Origin: Casuarina equisetifolia
Lineage: Eukaryota; Streptophyta; Magnoliopsida; Fagales; Casuarinaceae
Reading direction: 5' to 3'
Length of the DNA: 64,000 nt
Assembly (NCBI GenBank): GCA_028551475.1
Contig: CM052362.1
Location: 20,938,021-21,002,020, forward strand
The notes under the pieces were generated by a model. The model was given only the letters and a program-made list of their open reading frames with translations. It was not told the origin of the DNA and did no database searches. Of this stretch, positions 1 through 22,251 are shown in pieces (the stretch's first letter is position 1; every line of letters begins with the position of its first letter). The position numbers and the translations under genes were made by a program.

Positions 1-2162
1 AAACTTGCACCTTTGGCATAGTTGATGGCTAGTTGCAAAAAAAGTATCTATACTTTATAAATCATACACCATGGATTTGTAGATAAGTATCTATTTACAT
101 GATATATCCCAATTGCGTGTTTACTTGATCTCAATCATACATTGTGGATGACTTTAGCAATAGTGGAGACTTAAAAGATTGTGTTGAAGTAAGTTTCAAG
201 GGAGGCTCATCTTGAATAATTATATTACCATGTTTAAGTCAAATTTGAGGCTAACTTTATAAATCAAATGTATCAAACCTCCAACAATGCTAAATTCAAT
301 TTAGGTTTCTATTTGGAAAAATGGGCCATGTAACATTAACAAATGTTGGCTCCTATCATAACTAGTTTTAACAAGTCAAGGAAAAGAAGCAAGTTAAAAA
401 ACCCTTATATATTGTGAGTCCAACACAGTATTAGGTGGTCATGCAAGTATCACAAATGTCCATTGATGGGATTAATAGAAATAATTGAAAGGGATTTGAC
501 AAAACAGAGAAAAAAAAAAGAACTATGAAAAGTCTTCCTATATTGTAGATCAAAGATGTAATTGTGATTCCTATCTCAAGAAAATTTATGGCACTTGCAT
601 GTAAAGACTATTCAATGTGCAAAATCTTTATGGTCAACATTCAAATAAGAGAGTGAGAAGAAATGCAAGACACTATAGTAACAATAATCTTTGTGTTCAA
701 GTAGAAAATATGAGGAGAGAAAAATTTCGAGTGGTCCTAAATGCCCTGTAGGAATGGTTGAGGGGGAACTTTGAGAAATGGGCCATGTAGTTAATAAAGG
801 TTGGCTCCTGCCATAACTAGTTTTAAAAAGTCAAAGAAACGAAACAAGTAAGAAAAATCGTGATATTTTGCAAGTCCCATGCAATATTTAGTGGTCTCTT
901 AAGTATCATGAAACATTCATTGATGGGATTGATGGGAATGGTTGAAAGGAATTTGACAAAAAAAAAAAGTAAAAAGGAATTGAGAAAAGTCTTTTTATTA
1001 CATAATCATTGATGTAACTGAGATTTCTATCTCAAAAAAAAATCTATTGTGCTCTCGTATCAAGACTATTCAATATGCAAAGACTTTACAATCAACATTC
1101 AAACAAGAGAGGAGACGTGAGGTTCCATCGTAACATTAATCTTTGTGTTCAGGTAGAAATCCAGTGAGAGAAGGATATTGATGTGGCCCTCAATGCACCA
1201 CAGGAATGGTCAAGGGGGAATTTAGAGAAATGGGCCAGGGTGCATCAACGGATTCTTTGGTGGGCCAGCAATAGGTTGGGCTTAGAGAGTTGCTAGACTG
1301 AATTTTGGAATTGGGTGGCTTCTCTAGCGATTGCAGGCATAAATTGCCAAGTTCGTCCAAAGCCAATGTTTATGGCTCATCATGCCCCTCTTGGAATTCC
1401 CAGGCATAGCAAATTAAGCTGAGCTTTGAGGCCTCAAGTTAGAATTTTCAGTCATTATTCCACTGAATAAAAAAAAACATTGCAATTAATCAAAGCAAAG
1501 GACCCTTTTTCTCCATATAATCGAACTATACAGGTTTAACCGTTCGCCTACCATTTTGCATGCTATTGGAGAACAGAGAAACCTCGGCCTCACTGGTTCT
1601 TCATATTCAATGGCAGTCCTAATTTTAATTGAGGCCAATTCTTTGTTACGATAAACTGAACTAATTTTTTCAGGTCATTTTCAATTAAAATTTTATTTAG
1701 ACAATCTTCATTACAACAGCAATTTATCTTTTACTTACAATCAAATGACCCTATGATTCCTAATCTTCGGCAATTATTAATGCAGTGATTTGCCTTCTCA
1801 CAGCTATCCCTACAGAACACCAAATTTCTGCACACTAGGTCATATCCTAGTGAACCAAGAACCTCCATTGCTTCTGTGAAGCCCATCTAGGCAAAGATCT
1901 CTTTCCTTGTTCCTATTCAGAACCTTTCATATCCTCTCAGAGTTCATTTATTTGTTTGTTTATTCTGAGAAGGGAAGCTATCAGATAAGCACAACAAAAC
2001 CAAGATGCAACAATTATCTTACCATCCCTAGACAAAATACAAACACTACAATTTATTACTTCATTTCTTCTCTTTGAGATATGAAACCCCGATCGTCACA
2101 GGTACACTCGCCCAGTTTAAAACAATATCAGATCGCCTACTTCAAAAGAAAAAAAAAAATTC
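1..2162. other. Non-coding left flank with a tandem duplication
   Basis: No open frame in this stretch resembles a known protein. Its main structure is the two-copy direct repeat at 316-1223, listed separately. The part from about 1250 to 2100 is ordinary AT-rich sequence with short A and T runs. The right end is probably the 3' flank of the SDHAF4-like gene, which is transcribed leftwards and stops at 2163. The repeat may be an old transposon fragment, but I see no coding domain, long terminal repeat or target-site duplication to show it. Confidence 0.6.
316..1223. repeat. Diverged tandem duplication, period about 455 bp
   Basis: Copy 1 starts near 316 and copy 2 near 773, both with AAATGGGCCATGTA. 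The copies stay alignable along their length: shared blocks include GTTGGCTCCT, CATAACTAGTTTTAA, CATTGATGGGATT, AAGACTATTCAAT and TAATCTTTGTGTTCA. A third, truncated start with GAGAAATGGGCCAGGG lies at about 1224. Many substitutions and small indels separate the copies, so the event is old. No open reading frame is conserved between them. The origin, satellite-like or transposon-derived, is unknown. Confidence 0.85.
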
Positions 2163-2510
2163 TTAGAAATCGGAGCACCGACCGTTTCGTTCCCAATCGC
2201 CGTATCGAGTGGGCTCAGGCCCCCGAGGCCCACCGACCTCGCCGGTCGCCTTATTCACAAAGACGCCGCCTTCGTCGTCTTTTTCATCTTCTGGATGACC
2301 TTCCTTTCCTTTGCCTCCGTGATCTTTTTCGGTAGCCTCCGCCCGTGTCTTTTCAGAGTTTTCTTCCAGAGGAGAGGACTGCTGAGTCGGCGAGCAGATG
2401 AGTCGGCTCACCGATTTCGACACTGAAAGAGTTAGCAGGCTGGATCTGGCGTGGGAGATGGTCAGACTGGGTGCCTTAGATAAGAATAGACGGGATATAT
2501 TGCTCGCCAT
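2163..2510 (-). CDS. SDHAF4: Succinate dehydrogenase assembly factor 4-like protein, mitochondrial
   Basis: A single uninterrupted frame of 115 aa on the minus strand. Family knowledge: SDHAF4 (DUF1674) binds flavinylated SDHA in the mitochondrial matrix and helps assemble complex II. Seen here: a basic, Ser/Leu-rich N-terminus ([15 protein letters not shown]) fits a mitochondrial presequence; an acidic/lysine-rich linker follows; the C-terminus carries the hallmark [18 protein letters not shown] and ends GRCSDF, as in this family. I chose the ATG at 2510 because it starts the presequence-like segment; an in-frame ATG at 2648 would add 46 residues with no presequence character. Length fits the family (about 100-120 aa). 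The neighbour across a 1 kb spacer is a divergent gene for a 2-oxoglutarate dehydrogenase subunit, another TCA-cycle accessory protein. Whether introns exist in the UTRs cannot be seen. Confidence 0.88.
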   Translation of the reverse strand: MASNISRLFLSKAPSLTISHARSSLLTLSVSKSVSRLICSPTQQSSPLEENSEKTRAEATEKDHGGKGKEGHPEDEKDDEGGVFVNKATGEVGGPRGPEPTRYGDWERNGRCSDF

Positions 2511-3519
2511 TGAACAAAGAAAGAGAGAACTAACCCTCAAAAGAAGAGGGAGGTCGAAGCCTCGTATTGAAGCTGTCCACAAGTGAACGGTGTCGTGTTG
2601 CTTGCAAAATTTGCAACGCGGCCTAGCTTTTGTCCCATCCGACAACAATACCGAGCCTTCACTTAACCTGGCCTAAAGAACAAGAGAACCGAAAAAGGAA
2701 AATTAGAAAAAAATCGCAAGTACAAGAACATCTCAGGAAAATAAATATTATTGAATTGTCAATGATTTATGTAAGGAAATCAAAAATCACAATTTATTTG
2801 ATCTAAGTAAATAACAATTCAAAAAATTGATTTAACTTGATTATGGTATAGATAAGAAAAAAAAACCCAAAAAATAGAAAGAAGACAAAAATATAGTTTT
2901 AAGATTTGGGTGAGAAAAAATTAGAGGTTGAAGATAAGGAAATCAAATATTGGTGCCATGTAGTTCAAAATTTTAAAAAGAATAAACGAGGAGAATAGCA
3001 ATTATATCGGAGGTCATGAAAGAGAAGCCTCATTTTGTGGGGGTCTAGTTGACCACCAAATTCTACATTTTTACTTTTTTAATCTTTCTTTTTTTCCTAA
3101 AAATAATGAGATATAATCCACAACTTTCAATTTCGAATTAATATATGTTTTCTTTCTGTTAAATATGATCGGATGGATAGTAATTACTTTGTTGCATATG
3201 TTAACTAAAAGGGGAGACAAAAAGATAAAAGTGCTAATAAAAGTGTTTTTAGTCATTCTCTTTCTTTTAATCGCGGGTTGCATCGACATCAAACAAATCC
3301 CAGAGCCAACGAACCTGTGTTAGTCTAGCAATAATTAAAGGTCTATGATTTTATCTACGATTGGACCGAAACGCTTTAAAGCTTGATAACAAGTATTATA
3401 ATTTTGCCTTGTCGTGTTGGGTTTCCTTTAAGCAAGTCTTTGATAATAAAGATTCTGGGGCAACAAGCAAGCGCAAGAGGAGAGAAAGAGGGGAGGCGAA
3501 GAAGAAGAAGAAGACGATA
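2511..3519. promoter_or_regulatory. Divergent spacer between SDHAF4-like and KGD4-like genes
   Basis: This 1,009 bp stretch separates the start codons of two genes read in opposite directions, so it must hold both 5' leaders and both promoters. It is AT-rich with A runs near 2860. I could not place a convincing TATA box or named element for either gene. The last 50 bases before the KGD4 ATG are purine-rich (GAAGAAG type), typical of plant 5' leaders. No protein-coding frame here is convincing. Confidence 0.5.
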
Positions 3520-5715
3520 ATGGGTGGAGAAGTTCAGGCCTTGAAGAGAATTCCGCGCATTAAATTCCCCCATAGACAACCAAAATCAGCTTCAGGTTTT
3601 CTCTCTCTCAATTTTTCCTTCCAATCTCTTTTCTTTTCCAAACATTTTCTTTGCATATTTTGTCTTCTGTCGTCGATTGATTTGTTGCATGAATTTTATG
3701 TGCATATTGTCGCGATTGATTAGTATATCTCCTACTTATATGAAAGTAATTTTTCATTGGTCAAACAGAATACTGGGTCATTCTGTAATCATCTTATTCA
3801 GATTGGCTAGTTTATGGTTCATTTCTATGTTCAATAGCTACTGGGATGGATGAGCAGTATCCCCTAGGAGTAACAAAGGAGCATGGGGATGTTCTGAGCT
3901 TTTAAGCAAAAAATAATAAATGATGGCTTACAGCCTTGTTCAGGACTTTTCCGCTACATCGATTGATGCGGCTTCATCTGTAGTCGCTAAGTCTTCTGTG
4001 ATTCAAGTGTTGCATCACAAGGACGAGGGGAAGTGCTAAAAGATCATGGCTTGAGAAGAGAGAAAATGGGAGACAGCAAAATGATACCATGGAGCAGAGA
4101 GGACCGTGTAGCCAATACGGAACAATATGATTCATGAACGATCTACAAAGTTAAGAATAAATAGAAGTTGGAGGAAGTAGTATTCAGGAAAATGTAAAAG
4201 AGCTTCAGGCTTGGATGGTTCTCTTGTAAGCAATGAGGAATGACGATGGCATAGTGAGTAGTGTGGGGCTTAGATTATATAACATGTGGATGCTGCTGAC
4301 AAAAAGGGAGGGGTGAACACATAGAGGTTTTGCAAAATAGAAATTTCTAGTGGATTCACTGAAAGTTTTGATCTTACTTAAGTTATATAAATCTGTGGCA
4401 GAGAAAAGAAAAAGAATAAGAAAAAAGAGCCTATAATGGAGTAGAAAAAGCAACAAGCTGATAACAATGGAAGCAACGGGACCTTATCACTTGCATCGAT
4501 CTAGTGAGGTGTTACTCAAATTGTACTCTATGGCTCTTGGAGAATAAATAGGTTCAGATAACTTAGACTGCCTCTGGTGTAGTGCATGTGGTATAGTATG
4601 TCACTTACTATGATGCCGAAGCAGTGGAATTGAGTCCTGCACTTACCAACATCTAGCTTTTGTAATGCCAAGTTATTCCTGATGCAAATAGGGGATGATG
4701 AGGCAAAAAGAGGGATAAGACTTTTGAGTTAGTTGTGTATGTATTTGGAAAAAATAAGGCATTAGGATGGACAATGTGCATGCACATGTATTGTGGTATA
4801 CATGATCAGGATATCGGACTGAAAATTCAGGTAAGAGCTTTCTGCAAAAATCCATGAAAGAGGGGACCCCATGCTCTTTTTCTCCTTTGTAGTTTTGCTA
4901 TGTTGCAAAACACGTTGTAGGAGCTCAAGTCACTTAACTTTCAGTTTAGGAAGTGTTTTAAACTGGCTCCATAGATGCTGATAACTGATTTATTCGATAG
5001 ATTTCAAAGAGAATGGATCAATTATTACTAAGATTTTCTTGCCCGAGAAAGAAAAGTAATTGTTCATTGTGTGGGGCTTTAAGCGGTGATTTGAAACTTT
5101 TTCTACTATTACTTGATGCATATCAATAATCCCAGTTTGGAAACTCCTTGGTCATTTTTTCTCATTTCATTGTCTTTTTCGTGTCTTGCCCTTTGTTCAC
5201 ATGCCAAGGAGTAGCCAACCACAAACCCAACCAAGTGTTAAAGCATGTCCATGCACATCTTTCTCTTTTGAGCGTACTTATTGAATCATTGTTGTACTTA
5301 CTTGCATCAAACTAAGTATAGGTTTTCTTTGTAGCTCAAACAGTTTTTTATTTACCCAGCACCTGTAAGATATTGATTTAGAGAGCCCTAACTTTCCACA
5401 AACAGTTTCTGCATCTCAAGCTCAACAAGGATCAACAAATAGGGACACTCGCATAATTTCCATATCAAGGTCAGATGTTCCAGCAGCACCTGGAAACAGT
5501 GCTGTGGGAGGGAAAGCTTCTCTTCAGCCAAAACGAACACCAGTCTCAGAAAAAGAGATAGAGGCAATACTGGTAAGCATAAATATGATATGCAGTGACC
5601 AAGAAATTATCTGCAGGGTTGGGTTATGATATTTGGCAGTTGGGATAGATTAGAATTGATGCTGACCTGTAAACCTTATGTTTCACGCAAAAAAAGGAAG
5701 AGAGGGTGTGTGTGT

Positions 5716-5746
<31 letters not shown>

Positions 5747-5971
5747 GGGGGGGCGAAGAGGGGAGATAATTTGTTCAGAATTCCCTTGAGATTCGTGATA
5801 GAAGGAAAATGTGATAGAAATAATATGCTGCTGTATACCTTTAAGATGCTTGTGCTACGGAAAGTGGTGTTTAGCATTATGAAGGCTCCTGGCCAGTAAC
5901 TCTTTGAATTGATATTTCGCTGATTTGTGTTATCCTCCTATCTCCTTTTGCAGTTGGGCGGAAGCTTCTGA
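3520..5971 (+). CDS. KGD4: KGD4/MRPS36-like subunit of mitochondrial 2-oxoglutarate dehydrogenase
   Basis: Three exons: 3520-3595, 5406-5572, 5954-5971; spliced length 261 nt, 86 aa, all introns GT-AG. Family knowledge: KGD4 (first taken for mitochondrial ribosomal protein S36) tethers E3 dihydrolipoamide dehydrogenase to the E1-E2 core of 2-oxoglutarate dehydrogenase. Seen here: the N-terminal basic motif RIPRIKFPHR corresponds to the family's PLIRFPDR-type segment; a low-complexity Ser/Gln/Ala linker follows; the C-terminus KRTPVSEKEIEAILLGG parallels the conserved acidic-helix plus GG ending. The ATG at 3520 is the first in-frame Met and has a good context (A at -3, G at +4). Intron 1 is 1.8 kb; intron 2 holds a GT/poly-G repeat. 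The gene converges on GLT1. The call rests on two short motifs, so the family is likely and the biochemical role inferred. Confidence 0.75.
5705..5753 (+). repeat. (GT)n microsatellite fused to a 24-base G run
   Basis: Alternating GT from 5705 to 5729 passes directly into 24 consecutive G at 5730-5753, inside intron 2 of the KGD4-like gene on the transcribed sense strand. The pre-mRNA would carry the G run and could form a G-quadruplex. Such runs are also prone to sequencing and assembly errors, so the exact length is uncertain. Confidence 0.9.
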
Positions 5972-7053
5972 TCTGGTGGAGAATTAATACCATGAAGTGG
6001 TAATGTGATCAAGACCTTGTCCTTCTGTTTACCATTTTTCTAAATGTTCAATCTGCAAGTTCTCTCGTCGTATTATGCGAGTGAGCAAGTTAGGGTTTGA
6101 AGTAGTTTTAAGGGAAGGAGAATACTACCTGCTTGCTGGAAAATAAAGTCTTTTGTTTTAGTGCAAGTGCCTTGGTTGCTTTTTGTTTGGTGCGTCTTCA
6201 ACTCTCAGCGGATTTAAGTGTGATAAATTGTGGACGGATTTTGCATCACAATAAAGGACTTACACGGTTTTGCCGTGGTCACTCATTAAACCATTCAGAC
6301 TTTCATCAGTATTCACTACCCATCTTCCATGAACGTGGCCGACTGAGTAAAACAGTTGCACAGGCGTTATGGCCATTTGCTTCTCCGATGCCAAAAGCCC
6401 ACGGAAACCCCTTCCCCTAAACTCTCCGACGAGATTCTTTAAAGGTTGACTGATAGTGAGCATGTTCTGTCAATGACATCGTTGGTTTACAACCATGTCA
6501 CATAGAATTCTCGATGGATAGGAAGTTCTACATTTTTTATCCTTTGCCCCGTGACTCTTTGAATCAAAACCAAGACATGATTTTAATGTTTGTTGTCGTA
6601 ATGTACTTCGATTTGCTGATGATAGTGCAGACGTGGAGATCGAACTACGAAAGAAAGTATCAACTCAGAAAATATCTTAACTACTATAAATTCAAGCATG
6701 CTTGCCAACCTCGAAACCCCCTTCCCATACGATATAAAAAATTTCCAATATACTAGTAAACAATAAACTTAGAAACACAACTGTACATTATTCCTTAATA
6801 ACACATGAGCTAACCTTTTCAAATAAGCCGGAAATAAAACCTATAAACATTATTAATGAAGGAATTTAACGCTATAACCAGCCGAATTCAAGCTACTGCT
6901 TGCTTCTGCAAAATCATACGACGAAAGCCAACTCCTCCCCCTCGGAATAGAACATCGCTTGTTTGCTGTCCTTGAGAAAGATCAATGCATCAATGATTTC
7001 TCCGCATTCTCTTTTCTTTCGACAACTGTGTAGGAAAGCAAGTTGGAGGTCGC
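5972..7053. other. Convergent spacer between KGD4-like and GLT1
   Basis: The two genes end towards each other across 1,082 bp, which must contain both 3' UTRs and poly(A) sites. Open frames here (for example 6133-6420 plus) show no family resemblance. I see no RNA gene. Overlapping 3' UTRs are possible but not shown by the sequence. Confidence 0.5.
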
Positions 7054-19357
<12,304 letters not shown>

Positions 19358-19565
19358 TTTCGTGATTACACCAACAATCCAACGACAACAAGTTTGAAAC
19401 TATTTAAGCTCTCGATTATCTGACCCGGATAGAGAATTAACCCAGACTCCAAAACAAAAACAAAAATTAATTACAACGCACAGATTCTGTTCCAGCAAAC
19501 ACGAACAGTGAGGAGAGAAGTGCGAGATTTAAACTACTTGTATCTTCGATTTTTTAGGTGACAAT

Positions 19566-19598
19566 TTACAGATCTAAAGCGCTCCACTTCGTCTTCAT
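19566..19598 (-). promoter_or_regulatory. Candidate upstream ORF in the GLT1 5' leader
   Basis: A short frame ATG to TAA coding MKTKWSALDL (10 aa), ending 208 nt before the GLT1 start codon. It would lie in the mRNA leader if transcription starts near the TATA box at 19929-19923 and the region is not spliced out. Upstream ORFs of this size can lower translation of the main frame, but such short ones also arise by chance. Confidence 0.35.
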
Positions 19599-19922
19599 CG
19601 GTTCAGGGTATCCCCTTCTGGCTGCGATTTTCAAAATGAAATGAAAACGGAAGGATTTGGATTAAACAGAATAACCGTTGTTTATTCCAAAGAGAAAATG
19701 ATAATTACAAGTATTCTCGTCAAGAATAAACCCACGAGACTCCGATTGTCACGTGCCACAGATTCTGAGGTTGAAGATAGAGCCAAACCCAAACCGAATC
19801 AACCAACTACCGGCTTCCCCGGGAAACAACCAGAAAAGAAGAGACGGAGTGGGCGCAGAGAGGCAGGGAGGGAGAGGTAGGCAGGCTATCTTTGGGCTCT
19901 CCTCTCAGAGACACAGATGTGG

Positions 19923-19929
19923 TTTTATA
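19923..19929 (-). promoter_or_regulatory. TATA box, probably of GLT1
   Basis: Minus-strand TATAAAA within CTATAAAACC, the only strong TATA motif I see in the 850 bp above the GLT1 start codon. It is followed about 30-90 bases downstream by CT-rich sequence, as expected for a plant core promoter. Distance to the ATG is about 570 bp, long but possible. Confidence 0.5.
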
Positions 19930-20062
19930 GAGAAGCAGAAGTCGAAAGAGGGTGGGGACCACCAGGCCCCATACGGTTCACAATTACCCTTTTACCCACA
20001 GGCCCCACCTAGTGACGGATATAATTTTTCACGACATGACAGATCGAAATTGGCCAGGGCGC

Positions 20063-20068
20063 CACGTG
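20063..20068. promoter_or_regulatory. G-box core upstream of GLT1
   Basis: Palindromic CACGTG in the context GCCACGTGTG, which also fits the ACGTGT-type ABA-responsive element bound by bZIP factors. It lies about 134 bp upstream of the proposed TATA box. A second copy at 20504-20509 (GACCACGTGG) and others at 21652-21657 and 23461-23466 lie further away. Binding is inferred from the motif only. Confidence 0.45.
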
Positions 20069-20612
20069 TGAGTTTTACCTATGCGGCACGCGACAGCCGC
20101 TCGTGGGGGGCCCCACTTCTGGGGCTTCCAAGAGGGATTAGATTTATTTTAAATTCAAAGCCTCATAAAACACCCCGTCTTTTGCTCTTTTAATTTTTTG
20201 GGGAGAACCGCCTACGTATTTTGTTCGGAGTATTAGGCATGTCTCCCATACCTCGTTGGCTCGGTTCCGAACCTCCCCGTCAGGCCCATAGTAAACTCCG
20301 CAGTTACCGAATCTTGTTAAGTCACCGTTATCCCAAAATCTTTAATAATTTGAATTCTTTTATAATATTTTTAAATTATTTATGCACATACATAAATTAA
20401 AACACAAGTATTGACCAAAAGTTTAAGGTTTACCGTGATATGACGCCATTTTGGTGCGAGGGCATATGGGTAAAAGGGAGGGGGGATTGGGTGGGCAGTT
20501 GACCACGTGGCCTGACGCTACCGGTGACGAAAAATTTGGCAGAAACGTATTGAGCAATATTATCAAATACGTAATATGCGGCTAATAGTAAAAGTTATTG
20601 TGCTGTTATTGT

Positions 20613-20638
20613 GCTGGCCGCCGATTTATGCGGCCAGC
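20613..20638. repeat. Perfect 9-bp inverted repeat with 8-base loop
   Basis: GCTGGCCGC at 20613-20621 and GCGGCCAGC at 20630-20638 are exact reverse complements around the loop CGATTTAT. The GC-rich arms stand out in an AT-rich setting about 1.26 kb upstream of the GLT1 start codon. It could form a hairpin or be a dimeric factor site; either is inference. Confidence 0.8.
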
Positions 20639-22181
20639 GGAAAAGCGAAGTTGTGAACATTTTTTTAACATTTTTATCAAATAAGCTACGATTAATTGCC
20701 TTAAATGAGTTCATTATTGCCAAAGCAGGAAAGTTAAAAAGATTACATAATCACGCCTGATGTATTGCCGCCAACAGATTTTATGTGGCGCAGGGTCAGA
20801 TTCTTATCTCCTGACAGATTACCTTCCTTTTTAAGCTCGAATAAGTTAATTTTGTTTCCATATCTTTGGTTTTTATACAAAATAGATTGGTCAGGTTGTG
20901 ACTGTTACCTAAGGTAACTGCTTCCCATAAAATGAGATTTTTTAGCTGAGTGGGACTGAAAAATGAAATAATATTTGGTTGGAAAATTTGTAGCCGACGT
21001 TCGATCACCCACCCCAATGTCCCAATCGGCCACCTACCCTATCAGACCTACTTCACGGCAAACCTGGGAATAGCCGGGGCACTTTCTGTAAAGAAAGTTT
21101 ATAAGGACTCCTTATTATCAAAATGTCGGGAAGTACGGAACCTCCCTTGGGATCCGCTTCCCTCGAGATGGTTTTTTTTTTTTTTCGTAAATATATAAGT
21201 ATAGTGCATATATAAAACATATATTTTAAGGAAGCTTTACGAAGTACAATGTTTTGACGGAGGAGCCACCAACGCCCACTGTTTTGTTAGTTGGGGAAAG
21301 GAAAATGTAAAAAATGGCGGTAGGTAGAGAAACGGAGTGGAATTACCAGTCACCCACGATTTTTCAAGGGCTTGGAAAATGATGACTTTCGTCGAAGGTT
21401 TAGTTTCTCGGCAGTTTACCACCAGAATGTTTTGGCGGAAAACACTGCTCTAATTTGTATGTTTTCGCCCACACATTTCCATCGATAAGAAAGGTGCTTG
21501 CGTTGGGAAGAAAATAATTGGTTTGGCTTATGATCAGAGGTTGAAAAGAAGCTTGATATTACGAGCGTAGGAACAAAAAAGTCGGGCCTGGGTTGTTTGG
21601 TTGTTTGGATTTTCCCGTAAAACAAACAAATGGATAGACACGAGAGGAACCCACGTGTCTTGTGTAGGGAAAGCGAGTTTGTTGTGAAGAGAATCCCAAG
21701 CTAGTCGTATGTTGTTGCGGTGCTTGACTTTTTGTTGCAAAATCCCAATAATTCAAGTTGATCGGTCAAGCGTAGTACAATGACTCTGATGTTAGCCCTG
21801 ACGTGGACGACCATCTTGCTTACCAGCACTTAAAACTACTTAAAACTTCTTAATCCTAGGTTCCACACTCAACTATTACTGCCCATTCAATCTAATAATA
21901 TGCGGTGACAAGTCAGATTATGATCATTGCCAATCAAGAACCTTGTTGAATAATCAAATCCAAGTTTTAGTTTAACATAGGTTTAGGTGGGTACAAGTCA
22001 GATTAACACTGACACAAACAAAAACTGAAAAGAAAACAAGATACTAAGTGCCTCCCCAGAGATTAAAGAGCCAAACATGATTTTCTACAACAATATCTTG
22101 TTTTTTTTTTTCCCTTTGCTAGCTCGGATATAGATAAGGATTGAGGTCTTAAATATCTAAAAAATAGATAAAGACGTCAAA

Positions 22182-22251
22182 CAAATTGATAGAGGGACAA
22201 ACCTGATCCAAAGAATCAAATTGATAGAGGGACAAACCTGATCCAAAGAAT
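22182..22251. repeat. Perfect 35-bp tandem duplication
   Basis: Two identical adjacent 35-base units, 22182-22216 and 22217-22251, each starting CAAATTGATAGAGGG and ending GATCCAAAGAAT. Perfect identity indicates a recent slippage or unequal crossover event, or an assembly duplication. Confidence 0.95.

Larger units (their letters stand above)
19358..20200 (-). promoter_or_regulatory. GLT1 upstream region: probable promoter and long 5' leader
   Basis: Read on the minus strand, a TATA box (TATAAAA, 19929-19923) precedes a CT-rich stretch (about 19900-19830) typical of a plant transcription start and leader. If used, the 5' leader would be roughly 540 nt, or shorter if it contains an intron, which I could not settle. 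A small upstream ORF lies at 19598-19566. G-box cores CACGTG occur at 19750-19755 (inside the leader) and 20063-20068 (upstream), with a third at 20504-20509. The plus-strand open frames here are shadows of this GC-richer DNA. Confidence 0.55.

Noticed and set aside
2081..2586. Small plus-strand frames within the SDHAF4-like region
   Set aside because: They lie antisense to a frame with the clear SDHAF4 C-terminal motif.
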